Below are positions 42,883 to 55,807 of a stretch of 64,000 nt of DNA, piece after piece. Where the stretch lies: positions 1,612,001 through 1,676,000 of the forward strand of contig JAVHKY010000018.1 in assembly GCA_035079385.1 (NCBI GenBank), read 5' to 3'. The stretch is from Aspidiotus rigidus (lineage: Eukaryota; Arthropoda; Insecta; Hemiptera; Diaspididae). Both the position numbers and the translations under genes were made by a program. The stretch's first letter is position 1; each line of letters begins with the position of its first letter. The notes under the pieces were generated by a model. It saw nothing but the letters and a program-made list of their open reading frames with translations. It made no database searches and was not told where the DNA came from.

Positions 42883-45800
42883 AAGAATTATAAAAATTAA
42901 TATAAGAATCAAAAAGTATCAATAAAATACCAGTAGCGTCGAAGAAGAGAACAAAAATAATTATTTCACTCGTAACTTACTGTGAAATGAATAACATACA
43001 AGATAAATAATAGTTGTAATGAAGTTCAAGTGCATAGATTATTTCTAATTTTTCAATTTTACAATCAAGAATGATATCCCTAATAAAAATTCAAGAATAT
43101 TTATAGCATAAATGGATGAAGTATCTGTGAAAAGTATTTTTCGCGATTACAAAAATATTATGAGTTTTGGAGAATCAAGAGAACGAATCTATTTAATCCC
43201 AATATTTCTTCCCAAGCTAATGACACGTCGAGTAGTTAGATAGTTTGTAAGAAAAAAAAAGATACTGCTCGAATACATTTCAGATTTTCTTTCTTTATTG
43301 TGTTGTGAAATTATTGTCCATTGAATGTGAATTAGATACTAATGTACAAAATAAATAATGATCATACCAAATTTAGTTACAAATATTATGAAATTGGAAG
43401 TTTTTTTGTTCGCACATTTATTTAAAAGCACGATACCTGTTGTGATAACTGTAAGCACTATTTCAATGACATAAAATTAGATGCAAATTATCTGGAACCC
43501 TGACCGGAACAAAAAAAATTAAAAAAATATACTTGTACGTAGTTTTTTGATAAATATGACTTTGTAAACAAAAAAAAAAATTTTATTATCATTTTAACGA
43601 GCATTTTAACTACAACGGCTATTTGCTTGGTAATTATAATTATGGTGGTGGTACGAATGATAATAGTAATGAATAAAGCTAACAGTAATAATAACAGAGA
43701 AAAAAAAATAAAAGAAAAAAAAATAAATAAATAAATAAATGGACAAATAAAAAATAATGATGATAATAAGTTTAAAAAAATATTTATATATTATATAAAT
43801 AAAAATCATAATAATCACAACACAGGAACGTCCTTCCAAAAAAAAAAAAAAAAAAAAAAAACTATGTAGGTATAGTTGTAGAGTTGGGTTGCGCGTTGGT
43901 ACGTTAAAGTTCAACTTATTGTTTCGCGTCTAATTATTATTTTGTTCATTTTAGAAACTTCTGTAAGATCGAGTTAGATATAAGGTGTAGATCACTTTGA
44001 GAAAGAAAGAAAAAGTTTGCCCACTAATTTGAGGCGCGCTCGACAAAACCGTATATGTCCCGAATTTTTTTCGTCGGATTTTGATTGTTTTTTTTTTTTT
44101 TTGAGGAGTTAATCAACTTTTAAACAAAGAAAAAGGTAGGTCACTTCGGTAAAAGTTTGCTGCAGTACGAGCATTTTAAGTTGCAAAGAAGGAGAAAAAT
44201 TTTTAGCATTTTTTTTGTTTTTTGGCTGGTGTGAACAATTTTATTTTGCGACATAATACATATATAGTTTTGCTGAGCGTACATCATTTGTTGAGATACG
44301 TTTCGGAAACTTTCGCTTGTCTCATCTGCAACTCAGGTTTTACAGGTCTTCAACCTAAGAATAAGACCTATCAAATTTTTGAACTTTGTTTGTTCATTGA
44401 AAATAGCCGAAGTCTAACAAAAATTGAAGAAATGAATGAAAAGAGAGAAAGAAAGTAGTATCACCAGTATAATGTAGTCGAACGTTGTTTACAATTTGTC
44501 CAAGTTCAATGTCCTCGCTTGATTTCTTTCTAAGCCTGTGTTAGCTTGAGATAAGATGATACATACCTAAATTATCTCTTACCGTAACCTATTTTTCATA
44601 GTATCATCGACAGAATCATAATATCTAATTAAACTAAGCCGTATAATTCTTACACATCAACGTAAAACAACCCAAAAAGTTTTTACTCGAATAATAAATC
44701 GATAGGTATAGGCTTGAAAAATGTTTTGAGTTAGAACAGGACGTACCTAAATGTAAGACAGAATTTCAAGAAATAAAAAACTTATGAATCCAGGAAGATG
44801 GGCTCGGATGCTATCAACTTCAAGTAAACTTCTGTGATGATTAAATTTTGCGCTAGAATAGCTATAATTTCCATCAAACGCAAATTTAAACAATTTTGTC
44901 CTATACGAAAAAAGAAACAAATTGGAGTGCACTCTGAGTATTTAAAATTTATATGGTTTCATTACTAATATATTCAACTAACTAGTGAATACTAAATGCT
45001 CTTCCGCAGGACTACTAATGTTTGCTTGCTCTGGAATCAAGGATTCCAATAGAATTCAGAAACCTTCGTCATTCAGTTCTATTTCATGTGGCGTCCTTTT
45101 ATCAAGATATTTTCTCATCAGAGATACTATGAGGGATGTCATAGCATACTTCGAGACTTGCTCAAAAATATAATTTTATTTTTTTTACATCTAACCAAAA
45201 AATATGTAATTATCAAAAAAATAAAAACAAAACAAAGAAGAAAAAGTACAGAAAAAAGGAAATGAAAATAAAATATAAGTAATTATAAATGTAAAAAAAA
45301 AAAAAAAAAGGAAAAACAATCCGACATACCAATTATGATTTAAACGTTCTTTTACATAAATCATCATCAGACTCTGAATCATTATTTTCACTTTTATTAG
45401 CACTTTTACAAATGGTCATAATATCACATAAAATTTTGTTTCTTTCAAACTCCTTTTCATTTTTGACCAATTTTTTAAAGTGATGTAAAGAAAGGCCTCT
45501 CGTGAAGGCATAGGAATTAGCATATCAAATACCTATAAAAAAAAAAAAGTTTCGGATTTTCCTTATTCACATTAGATTTACGCAATAGGTCAATGTTAAC
45601 TCCGTTTCGAATCTTCTTTGATTGCATGATTTTTTTCAATTATCTTTTGTACCAATATTTTCTTATTCGTGCATTTCTAAAATTCTCCTGCCAATTTATC
45701 GACCAGTTTTGGTCTAGGTAAAACTTTAGAAGGATTGTCTGGATGAAGGGAACATAAAACAGAATCGGAAAAATATAAACGTTTCACGTGAGCGGGTAAT

Positions 45801-45895
45801 TTACATCATACTTTAAAGTCGACTATACGGATCCATATGACCTGGCTTCGTTCAATGAAACAAATAACAACGCCGGATACCGTAAATTATTTATT
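42883..45895. other. Intron 1, no gene seen
   Basis: AT-rich sequence with poly-A runs (for example 43839-43861 and 45293-45310). Short hydrophobic frames here arise from T-rich runs. Confidence 0.5.
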
Positions 45896-45897
45896 TT

Positions 45898-46502
45898 TTA
45901 TAAAAAAGGACCGTCCTCGTCGGGTACGTTATAATCGCCATCTATATCAGACACATCTTTAACTTTTACTTTTGGCAGAGTAATACCGCATACCTGTTTC
46001 CAAAAACAATATTTCTTTTTTGTTTCTTTGATATAAATTACGCAATCTGGCCGAGTACTTTTTGTGAAATAGAAGTACGGTACTTTTTGATCTTCAGCGA
46101 CTCGTTCTTCAAACGTATACATTGCCATTGTAGTTTGTATCGGCTCCACTTTTTTGTCCGTAAAAGTAAGCAGGAAGTCTGAAACGAAAGCTTCGGTCAC
46201 CTTCCCTTTGGTCAAATTGAATGCTTTCTTGTGACATTGTGCGCAGAAAGCTTGCAGGGCGAGAAGGTCATCTTGGATATCAATCAGCGCTTGCCACTTC
46301 CCAGATGAATCTTTATCCGCTAAAATTTCAATAATGATCTCTCTTAGTCCAGACAAGTAGGATAATTCATATAAGGTATAATTACCAGATAGATGGAATA
46401 ATCTTCGGGCATTTCCTTGAAGCGGCTACTTACTTCCAAACTTCTTGATCCAATCTTCTTCATTCTGCTTTGTGAAGCTGGTGATGGTGTCCGTAGATTT
46501 GA
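45898..46502 (-). CDS. Unrecognised coding fragment, possibly two exons
   Basis: The main frame (46356-45898 or slightly longer, 152 residues or more) has ordinary amino-acid composition in an AT-rich setting. It includes 'LREIIIEILADKDSSGKW', 'LALQAFCAQCHKKAFNL', 'VPYFYFTKSTRPDCVIYI' and an acidic end 'DIDGDYNVPDEDGPFL'. Upstream, 46502-46434 looks like a small exon with acceptor GCTATAG and donor GTAAGT, reading 'SFTKQNEEDWIKKFG'. I could not find a phase-matched acceptor joining the two. No known domain was recognised. It could be an exon of a gene nested in the intron, a domesticated element, or a gene fragment. Confidence 0.35.
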
Positions 46503-47060
46503 CTATAGCAATATACAAACGCATTAGAAATATGTAGCCACTTAGAAAATAGATAACATTAGCCTATCATGTAAAATTACGATACTTCGATAATTGAGAC
46601 ATTATGTCAATATTCCTAAATATGTATTGTAAGTAGTTTAGTTACAAAATTTAGAAGTTTTAGTTGTGCCAGTCAAGGGACAAATATACGACCCCGACCA
46701 ACCTAACCAGTTTTACTATCTACCGGGGAAAGTCGACGCAATTTCCCCATCATCACCTGTGCTTAACCCAGCAGTCACTGTTTAGTCAACATGCGCCGTT
46801 CCACTCCAGTCTATCGTACTTCCGATAAATTCAATGGATTTTGTCCCTAAACCAATCCAATACTTTACCTACGTCTTCTATTTTCCATCATTAGTCCATG
46901 GGCCATATGAAAGTGCGGTACCACTCGGGGGGACAAAGCGATACTTCGAGATATGTTAGTAGGGGTGATACTTGATATAAAAAACGATGATAGACATCTG
47001 AGAAGAGCAGCTTTCCAAAATGGCGGATCGGTCTTCTGGTAAGAGGCGAATAACTCATAT
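46503..47060. other. Intron 1, no gene seen
   Basis: No recognisable feature. Confidence 0.5.
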
Positions 47061-47935
47061 CGTATGGGTCAAATTTTTTACTTTTCTTTTTCAATAAAAG
47101 AAAATAAGGCCCCAAATAACATATCCAACTTCCTGTCCCTCACTCCTAATAAATTTTCGGTGGTACGTTCTAGCTCCCTAAAATCAATGTTTTATAAATA
47201 TCTTGAAAAATTGGGCATCAATCATGAAAAGTTTCAGATAAAAAATGTTCCTCGTGAAATTTGTTGTAGAAAATACCATTCAAACTTCGCTATGCGTTCA
47301 AATTTCAGCTTAAAAAGTTCGTCGAAAATTGGGAACTTTGGGAAAAAGTCAATTTTTTCGCAATAAATATCTAGAAAATCAAGTTACACGAATGAAATAA
47401 AATTTCAAACGAAAACTATTAATTGAAAAATTTTAAATGCAAAATAGATTGCCTAAACTTTCTTCAAAAGTTTGTCGAAATTTCTGAGCTTTTGGAAGGA
47501 AATCGATTGTTCTCAAATATTACAAAAAAATAAGCTAGGTATTCTAATAAGAAGGAGTTCCAAACAAAAAATATTTTTCATGAAATTTACTACATCACGG
47601 ACCATCTGAACGTTATTGTCAATCTAGTTTTAATCAAGTTGTGAGCTTCTAGAAAAAATCGATTTATAGTAAATATTTTGGAGAATTGAGTTTCAATAAG
47701 GAAAACTTTCAAACAAAAAATGTTCCTTTTGAAATTGTCTGTGAAATGGACTACTATCTTAAACTTCCTTTTAAAAATTGTTGGAAGTTCTGAGCGTTTG
47801 GAAGGAAAGTGATTGTTTCCAAATATCCTCCAAACTAGAGCTTTAATGAGGAAAAGTTTTAACCCAAAAGTGATTCTCCCAAAATTCACTACATCTTTAT
47901 TGTAAAGCTAATGGTCATCATAAAAAGTCTATAGT
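47061..47935 (+). repeat. Degenerate satellite-like repeat, ~150-bp period
   Basis: The landmark 'caaaaaatgttcct' or its variants falls near 47236, 47413, 47567, 47716 and 47867, spacings of about 177, 154, 149 and 151. Each unit has 'ttcaaac', 'aatggactac'-like, 'gagcttttggaaggaaa' and 'aaatat' blocks. It is the same family as 4795, 9720 and 11665. A reversed piece occurs at 51600-51730. Confidence 0.7.
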
Positions 47936-48306
47936 GAGCTTCAACATTGAAAAAATAATCTGTAGGAATCACATTAAATACTTTTGTTTATTTATTTAAA
48001 GTATTTTTATTTGTAAGTGATGCCGATAACAGTTCAGTGGCTTAGTTGCAGTCAGAGGAACAAAATCTTGATGAGGATTGTACCTAATTTGCCGTTTGCC
48101 GCCATACGCGTTGATCTTGCTATACTTTGGACAAAATCAAATAATATTTAAGCTGTTCATCCGCACATGGCGCTGCAATCTATTAAAACCACACAAAATA
48201 GGTTCTTTGAATATCTGCTAAATAATTTTCTTGATTGTGAATTATTTCGAATTATTTATTCTAGAACACAATGTAAAATATAAAATATTTAAAAAAAGAA
48301 TCCGAT
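47936..48306. other. Intron 1, no gene seen
   Basis: No recognisable feature. Confidence 0.5.
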
Positions 48307-48376
48307 GTTGCTCATGAAGTTGATTGAATGGAGTTCATCATAACTGAACTAAAAAGAAAAAGACAGGAGTTTGAAT
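48307..48376 (+). repeat. Left arm of a foldback split by a LINE
   Basis: The 70-bp arm 'gttgctcatgaagttgattg' through 'gaactaaaaagaaaaagaca' is inverted at 50888-50957. Without the LINE the two arms would lie about 290 bp apart. Confidence 0.78.
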
Positions 48377-48678
48377 CGAAAAAACTCTAGTTACTAAATA
48401 AAATATTAACTAATTTTGTCATCAAATATTCATATGTAAAATCTTACAGCAACACCTCCGTATCCTACTAACTCATATAATCTTACGCTTCCTATGAGTG
48501 ATACAATCATTTAGTTATTCAGTTTTCCATTATATTAGGAACAAACAGCCTCTAGATTTTGACTGTATTGCCTTCTTTATAAGTGAATATTATATTGCTG
48601 CTGTAAGATTTTACTTGATTACAAAATGATGATTTAATATTTTGTTTGGTAAATATAAAGTTTTTTTGATTCTAACTC

Positions 48679-50887
48679 TTTTTTTTTTTTTTTTATTTTT
48701 ACGAGCACTAGAGCTGCACGAGGGCTATTGGCTCGGCGTTACAAAAGTTATGAAAGTAATATTATAAATAACACATAAGAAAGGGCGGTTTTAAGGAAGT
48801 TGGTAGAGTAAGGAAAAGTGAAGAAGGATAAGAGGATGGAATATAATGTCGAGTGTAATTGCTTCAGGTAATGGTGTGTAAAAGTTTACAATGTGTGTAT
48901 GTAGAAGGTTGTAGAGGTATAGTCGATGTTTGTGTTCAGATGTGAGCGTAAAAGTCAGTTTGTCTTAGGTAATGTAGGGTATTCGAAATGATGTCCTGGT
49001 TGTTTTTGAGTGCTTGGGTGAGTGAAGAGGGGGTATCCGAAGAAGAGCGAAGGGGTAAAAGTCTGGGGCATGAAAAAAAGTGTTCCACTGTTAATTCGTC
49101 TTTTTGACAGTGGGGACATGAGGGAGGGGTTAGGATGTAGGGACTGATGAGGTGGGTGTGAGTAATTTTTGTGTGACCAATTCTGAGACGAGAGAGAATT
49201 ACTTCTTCTCTTCTTGTGTTTTGAATGGAGGATACCCAAGGAACCGGGGTTTTTTTGATACTGAGAAGTTTATTATTTGTTTGATTTTCCCAAAGAGTGT
49301 TCCATGATTGTGTGATGAGAGAACGATAGTAATTTTTGTAATCTAGGGTTGGTAGGGGTGAATTATCAGTTATTTGACTGAGGGACCTTGATCAACTGCG
49401 TCGTGGTCGGGGAAATTGGTGTGTCCAGGGATCCATATGAAGATAATTTGAGTGTTGATTGTTTCCAAAGTGTGTAGTGTGAGGAAGATGCGTTGGATTA
49501 TTGGGTTAGAGTTGTATGCGTCTGTAAGGGAGTGGAGTGAAGGAAGTGAGTCAGTGAGAATAATGAATTTACCGTTTGGGGGTAGTTGAGAGAGGTGGGA
49601 AAGGCAGGAAAAAATGGCCATCAGTTCGGCTGTAGAAATAGAGGCTATATTTCGGATGCGATGAGAAGATATTTCCCCGTCGATGGAGTATGCGTAAGCT
49701 GCTTTAGTAGATGTTTTCGACCCATCGGTGAGGCAAAGTGAATGGTCAGGGTATTCTTGAAGTAGTTTGTTGATATGTTGGGTAAAACCAGGTTTGTCAG
49801 ATTTTGGGATTTCTGTGAGATCTAGGCGTATTTTAGGTTGAGGGAAGGTCCAAGGGGGGAAGGTTGTGTATATGGATTCTAGGGGATGTGCTATGAACGG
49901 TTTGTTGATCAGGTGATTGAATTGAAGGCGAATATGTTTGATGGAGGATTGATTGTGATTGTGGTGAAAGATTCGGTTAAAGATGGGAAGTTGTGAGAAT
50001 TATGCTACAGAGGATAAAAAGTTGGAGGTTAGGATGAGCCTTCGAAAGTGAAGGGGAGGATCTGGGGCTTCTGCACATAGGCTAAGTTTGGGGCTGGTGA
50101 GATAAGCTCCCAGGGCAATCCTGAGAGAAGATGTCTGGATCGGGTCGAGTAAGGCAAGGACGGTTTTTTTTGCTGTGTTATAGATCGGGGAACCATAATC
50201 TAATATTGAGCGAATAAGACTTTTTTATAGAAGAAGGAGTAACTTTCTGTTGCAGCCTTTAGATGGATGAGATATGTATTTTATTATGTTTAGAGCGCGT
50301 GTGCATTTGGCTTTGAGGGTTTTAATGTGCGGGGCCCAGGTGAGTTTTTGGTCAAAATGTAAGCCGAGAAGTTTGCCGTAGTTACGAGATGGGATTTGGA
50401 AGTTTTGTAGAATTAGAGGAGGTAAGGAGGGGATAGGATTTCTTTTTTTGAAAATAACTGAGTAGGTTTTCGAGGAAGAAAATCTGAATCCTCTTTTTGA
50501 TATCCATGTAGTGATTGAGTTAAGGGTATCCTGTAGGAGTCTGTGGGCTCTTTGCGGATTTTCTGAACGGATAGTGATGTTATAGTCATCAGCGAAAAGA
50601 CGCTGGATGAGGGGGGGGGGGGGGGTTTACACATTTGGTGATATCATTTATTGCTATTAGAAAAAGTGAGACACTGAAGACTTCTCCTTGAGGGACTCCA
50701 TTTTGGACCGGAAGGGGAGGGGAGGTTATGTTATTGATTCTTACTAGAAGGGTTCTGTCGTTGAGAAAAGTTTGTAGGATGTTAGGGAGGTGGCCTCGGA
50801 GACCAATTTCGTAAAGTTCGGTAGAGATGAGGTGTCTCCACACCCGGGGAAAGGCCTCTTGGAGATCAAAGAAGATAGAGTATAGGG
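48679..50887 (-). mobile_element. RNase H-bearing LINE, 5'-truncated (minus copy)
   Basis: A poly(A) tail (poly-T at 48679-48700) and coding parts up to the RT palm: 'SKAFDRVWRHL', 'VQNGVPQGEVFSVSLFLIA' (motif B, with a changed L-G-P), 'YNITIRSENPQRAHRLL', then the thumb and RNase H shared with 39352-40871. The A-D-D box is cut by a poly-G/poly-C run at 50610-50625. A 16-bp deletion breaks the RNase H end ('DHDAVDQGPSVK'). The flanks 'gattctaactctt' (48668-48680) and 'gattcaaactctt' (50887-50899) may be the target duplication. Confidence 0.82.
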
Positions 50888-50957
50888 ATTCAAACTCTTG
50901 TTTTTTCTTTTTAGTTCACTTATGATAAAAGTCAATTCAATCAACTTCATGAGCAAC
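50888..50957 (-). repeat. Right arm of the foldback split by a LINE
   Basis: Reverse complement of 48307-48376 with few mismatches. Its first bases overlap the possible target duplication of the LINE. Confidence 0.78.
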
Positions 50958-51094
50958 AGCTGAGTATTTTTTTAAATATTTAATTTGAATTATTTCTATA
51001 GTTAAAATGTATCTATGCAAACAATGGGTCCCAAAACATTTCTTTGTTAGTAAATTACTGTATAATAATTGGACTGATAAAAAGAAGGAAACGC

Positions 51095-51341
51095 TCAATT
51101 GAAGCCTTGACAAAGAAAGGAGTCTAAGTGCCATCCACAAAATTATTGCGTAGGAATGTATTTTCCATTTTAGTCTCTACAAACGGAAATTTTTTTTATT
51201 TTTAATGTTGTGACATTGACGATCATGAAAGAGATACTATCCGCAAAAAAATTGATGTCCCAAAATAATGGAAAATACATTCCTATACAATAATTTTGTG
51301 GATGGCACTTAGACTCCTTTCTTTGTCGAGGCTTCAATTGG
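51095..51341. mobile_element. MITE with ~75-bp inverted ends
   Basis: The left end 'caattgaagccttgacaaag' through 'gtaggaatgtattttcca' is mirrored by 'ggaaaatacattcctataca' to 'gtcgaggcttcaattg'. About 247 bp, no coding frame. Confidence 0.82.
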
Positions 51342-53286
51342 TCCAAAAAGTAACTGCATTATCAAAAAGAAAAGGCTCCAAGTGGTATGGGAAGCGAGAT
51401 ACGAGGGTACCTACCAGGTAAAAAAAGGAAAGAAAGAAAGGTCCGCGGTCAAACACATACCAAGTGATGGCAACACCGGAAAAACTTGTGATTTTCAAGT
51501 ATGGATGAAAAAGTGACAAAAGTGACTACTTTCTTTAAAAAGTGCCTAAAAGTGACTGAAGCCTAAAAAAGTATGACCAAGTCACTCAAAAGTGACAAAC
51601 TGGACACCCTAGAACAATCGATTCCCTTCCAAAAGCTCAGAACATTCGACAAACTTTGGAAGAAAGTTTAGGCAATCTATTTTGCAGTTAAAATTTTTCA
51701 ATCATAGTTTTTGTTTGAAATTTTATTTTATTTGTGTTTGGTTTTTTAGGTATTTAGAAGAACAGAAATAAGGTTTATTTTAAGTAACTGCTTGACTAGA
51801 AACACGACTCGTTGGTAACTCAGGCTTGAAGAAGTACTTGGCAAATTTTATATGGTTATGATGGTGAGTCCTTTGTGACTGATGGAGCCCTATGGTCAAT
51901 ATCTAGGTGACGATGATCATGTTGTGATGTACATTTGGTTATCCAGAACAGGGATTCGGAGTAGGGGACTCACATGGCAGCGGGACACTGTCTAATGACA
52001 GCAATAGGACTGCTACTGAAGCGGAATCTGAAACGTCATCTGTGACTGCATTCACGCAGCGTAGAAGCTTACACCATACCCCTCGGGTCACACGACTCGC
52101 TACGCCAGATACCTGATCTAGAAGGCAGGTAGTCAGTTTTGGGCTGAGAGTAGGCCTTCAAAGGTGGACACCTCTTATATTGTGAATATTCTTGACAGTG
52201 CAGTGTGGATCTTGTTATGGTCTGAGACACGTTACAGACCGACAACCATCTACTATAGAACCATTAAGCCATGACTGCAGTAGATGATCAGCTAATTGTT
52301 ATAATTATGCAGAGCCAATAATTAGTGTAAATGCAGAGATTTTATGAATGAAACAAGTATAGCTCGAAGAGAGAGACACGACGTTCTATTGTCGGCCCCA
52401 AAAGTCAATTGTAGACCACCTGATATGTCGTAGAAAGTACTTTTTACTTACTACTCTCGCGTTTTATAACTGATGATCCGCCCATCTTCTAGAGAAAACA
52501 AAAAAAGAGGAAAAGATAATTATAATAAAATGTGCGTAATTTATGTGAACTATATTTGATGAACACCACGTTTGAATAAGTTTTATGCAGGAACATTGAA
52601 TTAGAATTTTGTCGTGGTGAATTATAATTATTTATTTATTCAAAATTAGCTCAATGAGTCACCTGGTGCGCAGTTTCTTGTTTCATTCGTCGGCCTGTGG
52701 CCTCAAATTCTTGCATGAATTCGTCATACTGAAAAAAAATATGACATATTATCAGTCATTGTCAGAGTAAATATGTTTACAAAGAATCATAGACAGTAAA
52801 AAGTCAAAATGCATTAATTTCAAACGATGATACTGTGGAATTGTAATCTGGGTTGACGTAATCGTAATTATCTATTGCATACCCTCATATTCTACCGTGA
52901 GTTTTACGTAGCCGTCGGCCTCAACAAAAAAATGCGTTCAACCCGATTTCATGGAAGAGGATATTGAAAGCCCTCATAGACGCAGAAGTGCCTGCATACC
53001 TGCTCAGCTGTCTTGCCTTGGTACAGTAAAGCACCCACTCATTTGTGGGGGTCGCTTTTCTTATGGTGCATCGTATTTAACGGGATTTTCAAGGTGAAGC
53101 TGACCATGGCGGTCTTTAGTATCAGGCCGGAATATTCGAAACTTGACAACAATGGACGGGGCTGAAATTTGTATAGTATCTTATGGGAGAACATTGAAAA
53201 ACTTGATTTTACACAAATATGGTCAAGTTTTTGAAAAAAATGCAGAGAACGTAATTTAAAGAGCCAACGTTTTTCGATATTTTGAG
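51342..53286. other. Intron 1, no firm gene
   Basis: A reversed fragment of the 47061 repeat occupies about 51600-51735. The 51780-52330 interval is less AT-rich and has many short frames with stops. It may be a decayed retroelement, but no motif is recognisable. Confidence 0.4.
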
Positions 53287-53441
53287 CTTGGTCTCGTTAA
53301 GATTGATCAGCTACGAAGCGAGTTATTGACGTTTCAAAATAAAAAATCAGGTAGATGTACCGCGCTTCGCCCTCTGTCTGACTTTTTATTTTAAAACGTT
53401 AATAACTCGCTTCGTAGCTGCTTAATCTTAACGAGACCAAG
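53287..53441. repeat. Hairpin element with ~62-bp arms
   Basis: 'cttggtctcgttaagattga' to 'gacgtttcaaaataaaaaat' on the left is mirrored by 'ctttttattttaaaacgtta' to 'ttaatcttaacgagaccaag' on the right. The loop is about 35 bp and contains 'gcgcttcgccc'. Confidence 0.8.
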
Positions 53442-53739
53442 TCAGAAGATAAAGAATCGTTTACCCTTTCCATATTTTTACGAGCTTTTTCCCCGCGGAA
53501 TTAAATACTGTTGGCAAATCAATGATTAACGTGTTTTTCGGAGATTTTTCTATGAAAGCCTGTATAGAACTCGGCCCCGTATCTGTCATCATCGCGACGT
53601 TGCCAGCTTTAATATTCCGGCCTGATACAAGAGACGGTCATGAGCTGACCCTAGGCGTTAAGCTTGTCTGCCATGAGTGTAGCGGTGAAAAGCAAGGACG
53701 CTTTGGATTTAGTCGGCCAGACTAGAACTCACGGTAGGA

Positions 53740-54345
53740 AAGACGGAGATGTCGAAAGTTCAGTCCACCCATTCCTCATCTGCAAGGTGTGGTAATCACG
53801 ATCATTGGGACATTTGGTTAGATTCACAGCTTCACAGCTCAGCTTCAGGGGCAGTGTGAAAGGTGGGTAGGGTAGTGACCTACCTAAGCCACCTGATGAT
53901 GAACTTAGGAATACCGAGGAAAGCAAGAAGAAGGATCATGATGAATATTGCATTGTCGATCCTCCTATGAGGTGCCCCAGTATGGGCCGACCCTATGAAG
54001 ATAGCTTACAAAAGGAAAGAGATGGAAAAGATCCAACAAAGAGTCGCGCTGAGGTGTGTTATTGCCTACCGCACACTGTCCATGGATGCTACCACCAATC
54101 GAGCTCCTTTCTGTTGGTGCTCAAAGCAAAGAAGAGGAAAATGACCGACCAAGAGGTTTTACGGGTCAAGTACGAGGCCAAGCGTTCCTTGCTTGAGAGT
54201 TGGAAAGTGAGAATATTCAGATTGAGCTAGAGAAATGGATACAAAACCTTGATGAGTGGACGAACCGAGACTATGGTCAACTGACACGTGTTGAGCGGCC
54301 ATGGCTGCTTCAACAAGTACCAGAAGTTATGGAAAGTTAATCAGG
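53740..54345 (+). pseudogene. R1-type LINE C-terminal remnant
   Basis: In shifting frames: 'YLSHLMMNLGIPRKARRR', 'LLCGAPVWADPMKIAYKR' (R1 thumb: L-x-Y-G-A-P-V-W-A) and 'MEKIQQRVALRCVIAYRTLS' (R1: V-Q-R-x-V-A-L-R-V-x-x-A-Y-R-T-V-S). Stops are frequent. Not the same copy as 14440-15545. Confidence 0.7.
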
Positions 54346-55807
54346 TAATGTGTTCACATTTCCTTTTTTCTCACACCCGTAAAAATGATGATTTTGAAAA
54401 TACTCACTTTGAGGATTTCCGGATTTAAAGGATGTGAATCTAGAAAACAAGAGCAAAAAATATTAGGATTTTACTGTTTATTATATATAATATAATTTCA
54501 GGATACTTATATCGTTATGTGTTCGTTTAGAAAGTATGAAGTATCAGTATTGAAGGGATGGCCATGAGAAGAGGATGTTGCAACATGCCTTATGGCAAGA
54601 AGAAAGTTAGAAATCCTACAAAATTTGTGGACCTAAGAACGCTGAGTCTACACAGTATTTTCTCATCAAACGTTGGTATTTCATGATAAGGACCATCCGT
54701 ACAGGTGGTACACTTCTACTGTACAAGAGCTGTGGCAGCTCATGCTACCTGGATAATGGCTCCTTGGGAAACACCGCTACGACATAGATGTAAGCGCACT
54801 AAAAGATAATATATTTTCTCTAAGATAACACCAAATAAATCATCTGTTCATGACAATTGCGTTTCAGTCTTCACCAAAACCGTCTACCGGCAAGTTCAGG
54901 TCCTCTATTATACCGTTATATACCTTCGCACCGTCGTGTTACAGTATGAGGTAAGCTACTGGCAACATGAGGTACTTCAGATGAGCTACAGTAAACACCT
55001 GCACGCAAGATTGAATGTATCCCCTACAATAGTCTGTGAAACGTCTCGATCTTCTTTCGGATCGAGAGTGAACGAAAAAACGACGATGACTTTTAAATTG
55101 ATGTACCATCCCGTACGATCAAATTTATAAATTTAAATCGATATAGATAAAGGAACTCTATGAAATTATTCGAATTCCAGAAAGGAAAGAATAGCCTCGA
55201 GTCTTATTCATATCTAGTTGTACGAATCCTAGCCTACTTCCAGATAAGTAATGTCTTAACCGCTATTTTTAGTCTCTTTATTTCAGTACGTATATTTTAT
55301 CCAGAATAACGTTCTAATTATTTGTATAACCAAGTATTTTTAACCGTTCAGTCAGGACCGAACCACTATTCCCGCTAGTTATAAATATATGACGAGGACG
55401 AACCGAGAGAATGGCAAGCATAACCGCGTGAATGAATGGGGGACGGAAGAAAGAAGGAAAGATTTCGGTAGAAAAAGAAACCTGCTACCGCAAAAATGCG
55501 GAAATAATTCGTAGAAGCGTAACACACTGCAGGATAACCTTATTATTGTAGCAACGGCGCGCCGTTTTGCAGAATATGTTATGGTTCTCGAAAACTAAAA
55601 AAAAAAAATAGTTCGATTTAGATTCAAAAGTTGTAAACATTGATAAAATTTAGTAATCTTTACTATTTTTAAGAGTAAATTTGACCACTATAATTATGTA
55701 TACTATTCAGTTGAGTTCTTCCGCAGTGATTCATCCACTATGTTTAAAGTGAAAAATTATCATCTTCAGACAAATATGAGATCTCGTGTTCCCAAATTTT
55801 GCCCATT
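54346..55807. other. Intron 1, no gene seen
   Basis: No domain-bearing frame. Confidence 0.45.

Noticed and set aside
43606..43914. Hydrophobic 102-residue frame
   Set aside because: Made of T-rich and A-rich runs; no real membrane protein features.
48955..49239. 94-residue Ser/His-rich frame, also at 40568-40852
   Set aside because: Alternative frame of the RNase H LINE C-terminal region, conserved only because the two copies are near-identical.
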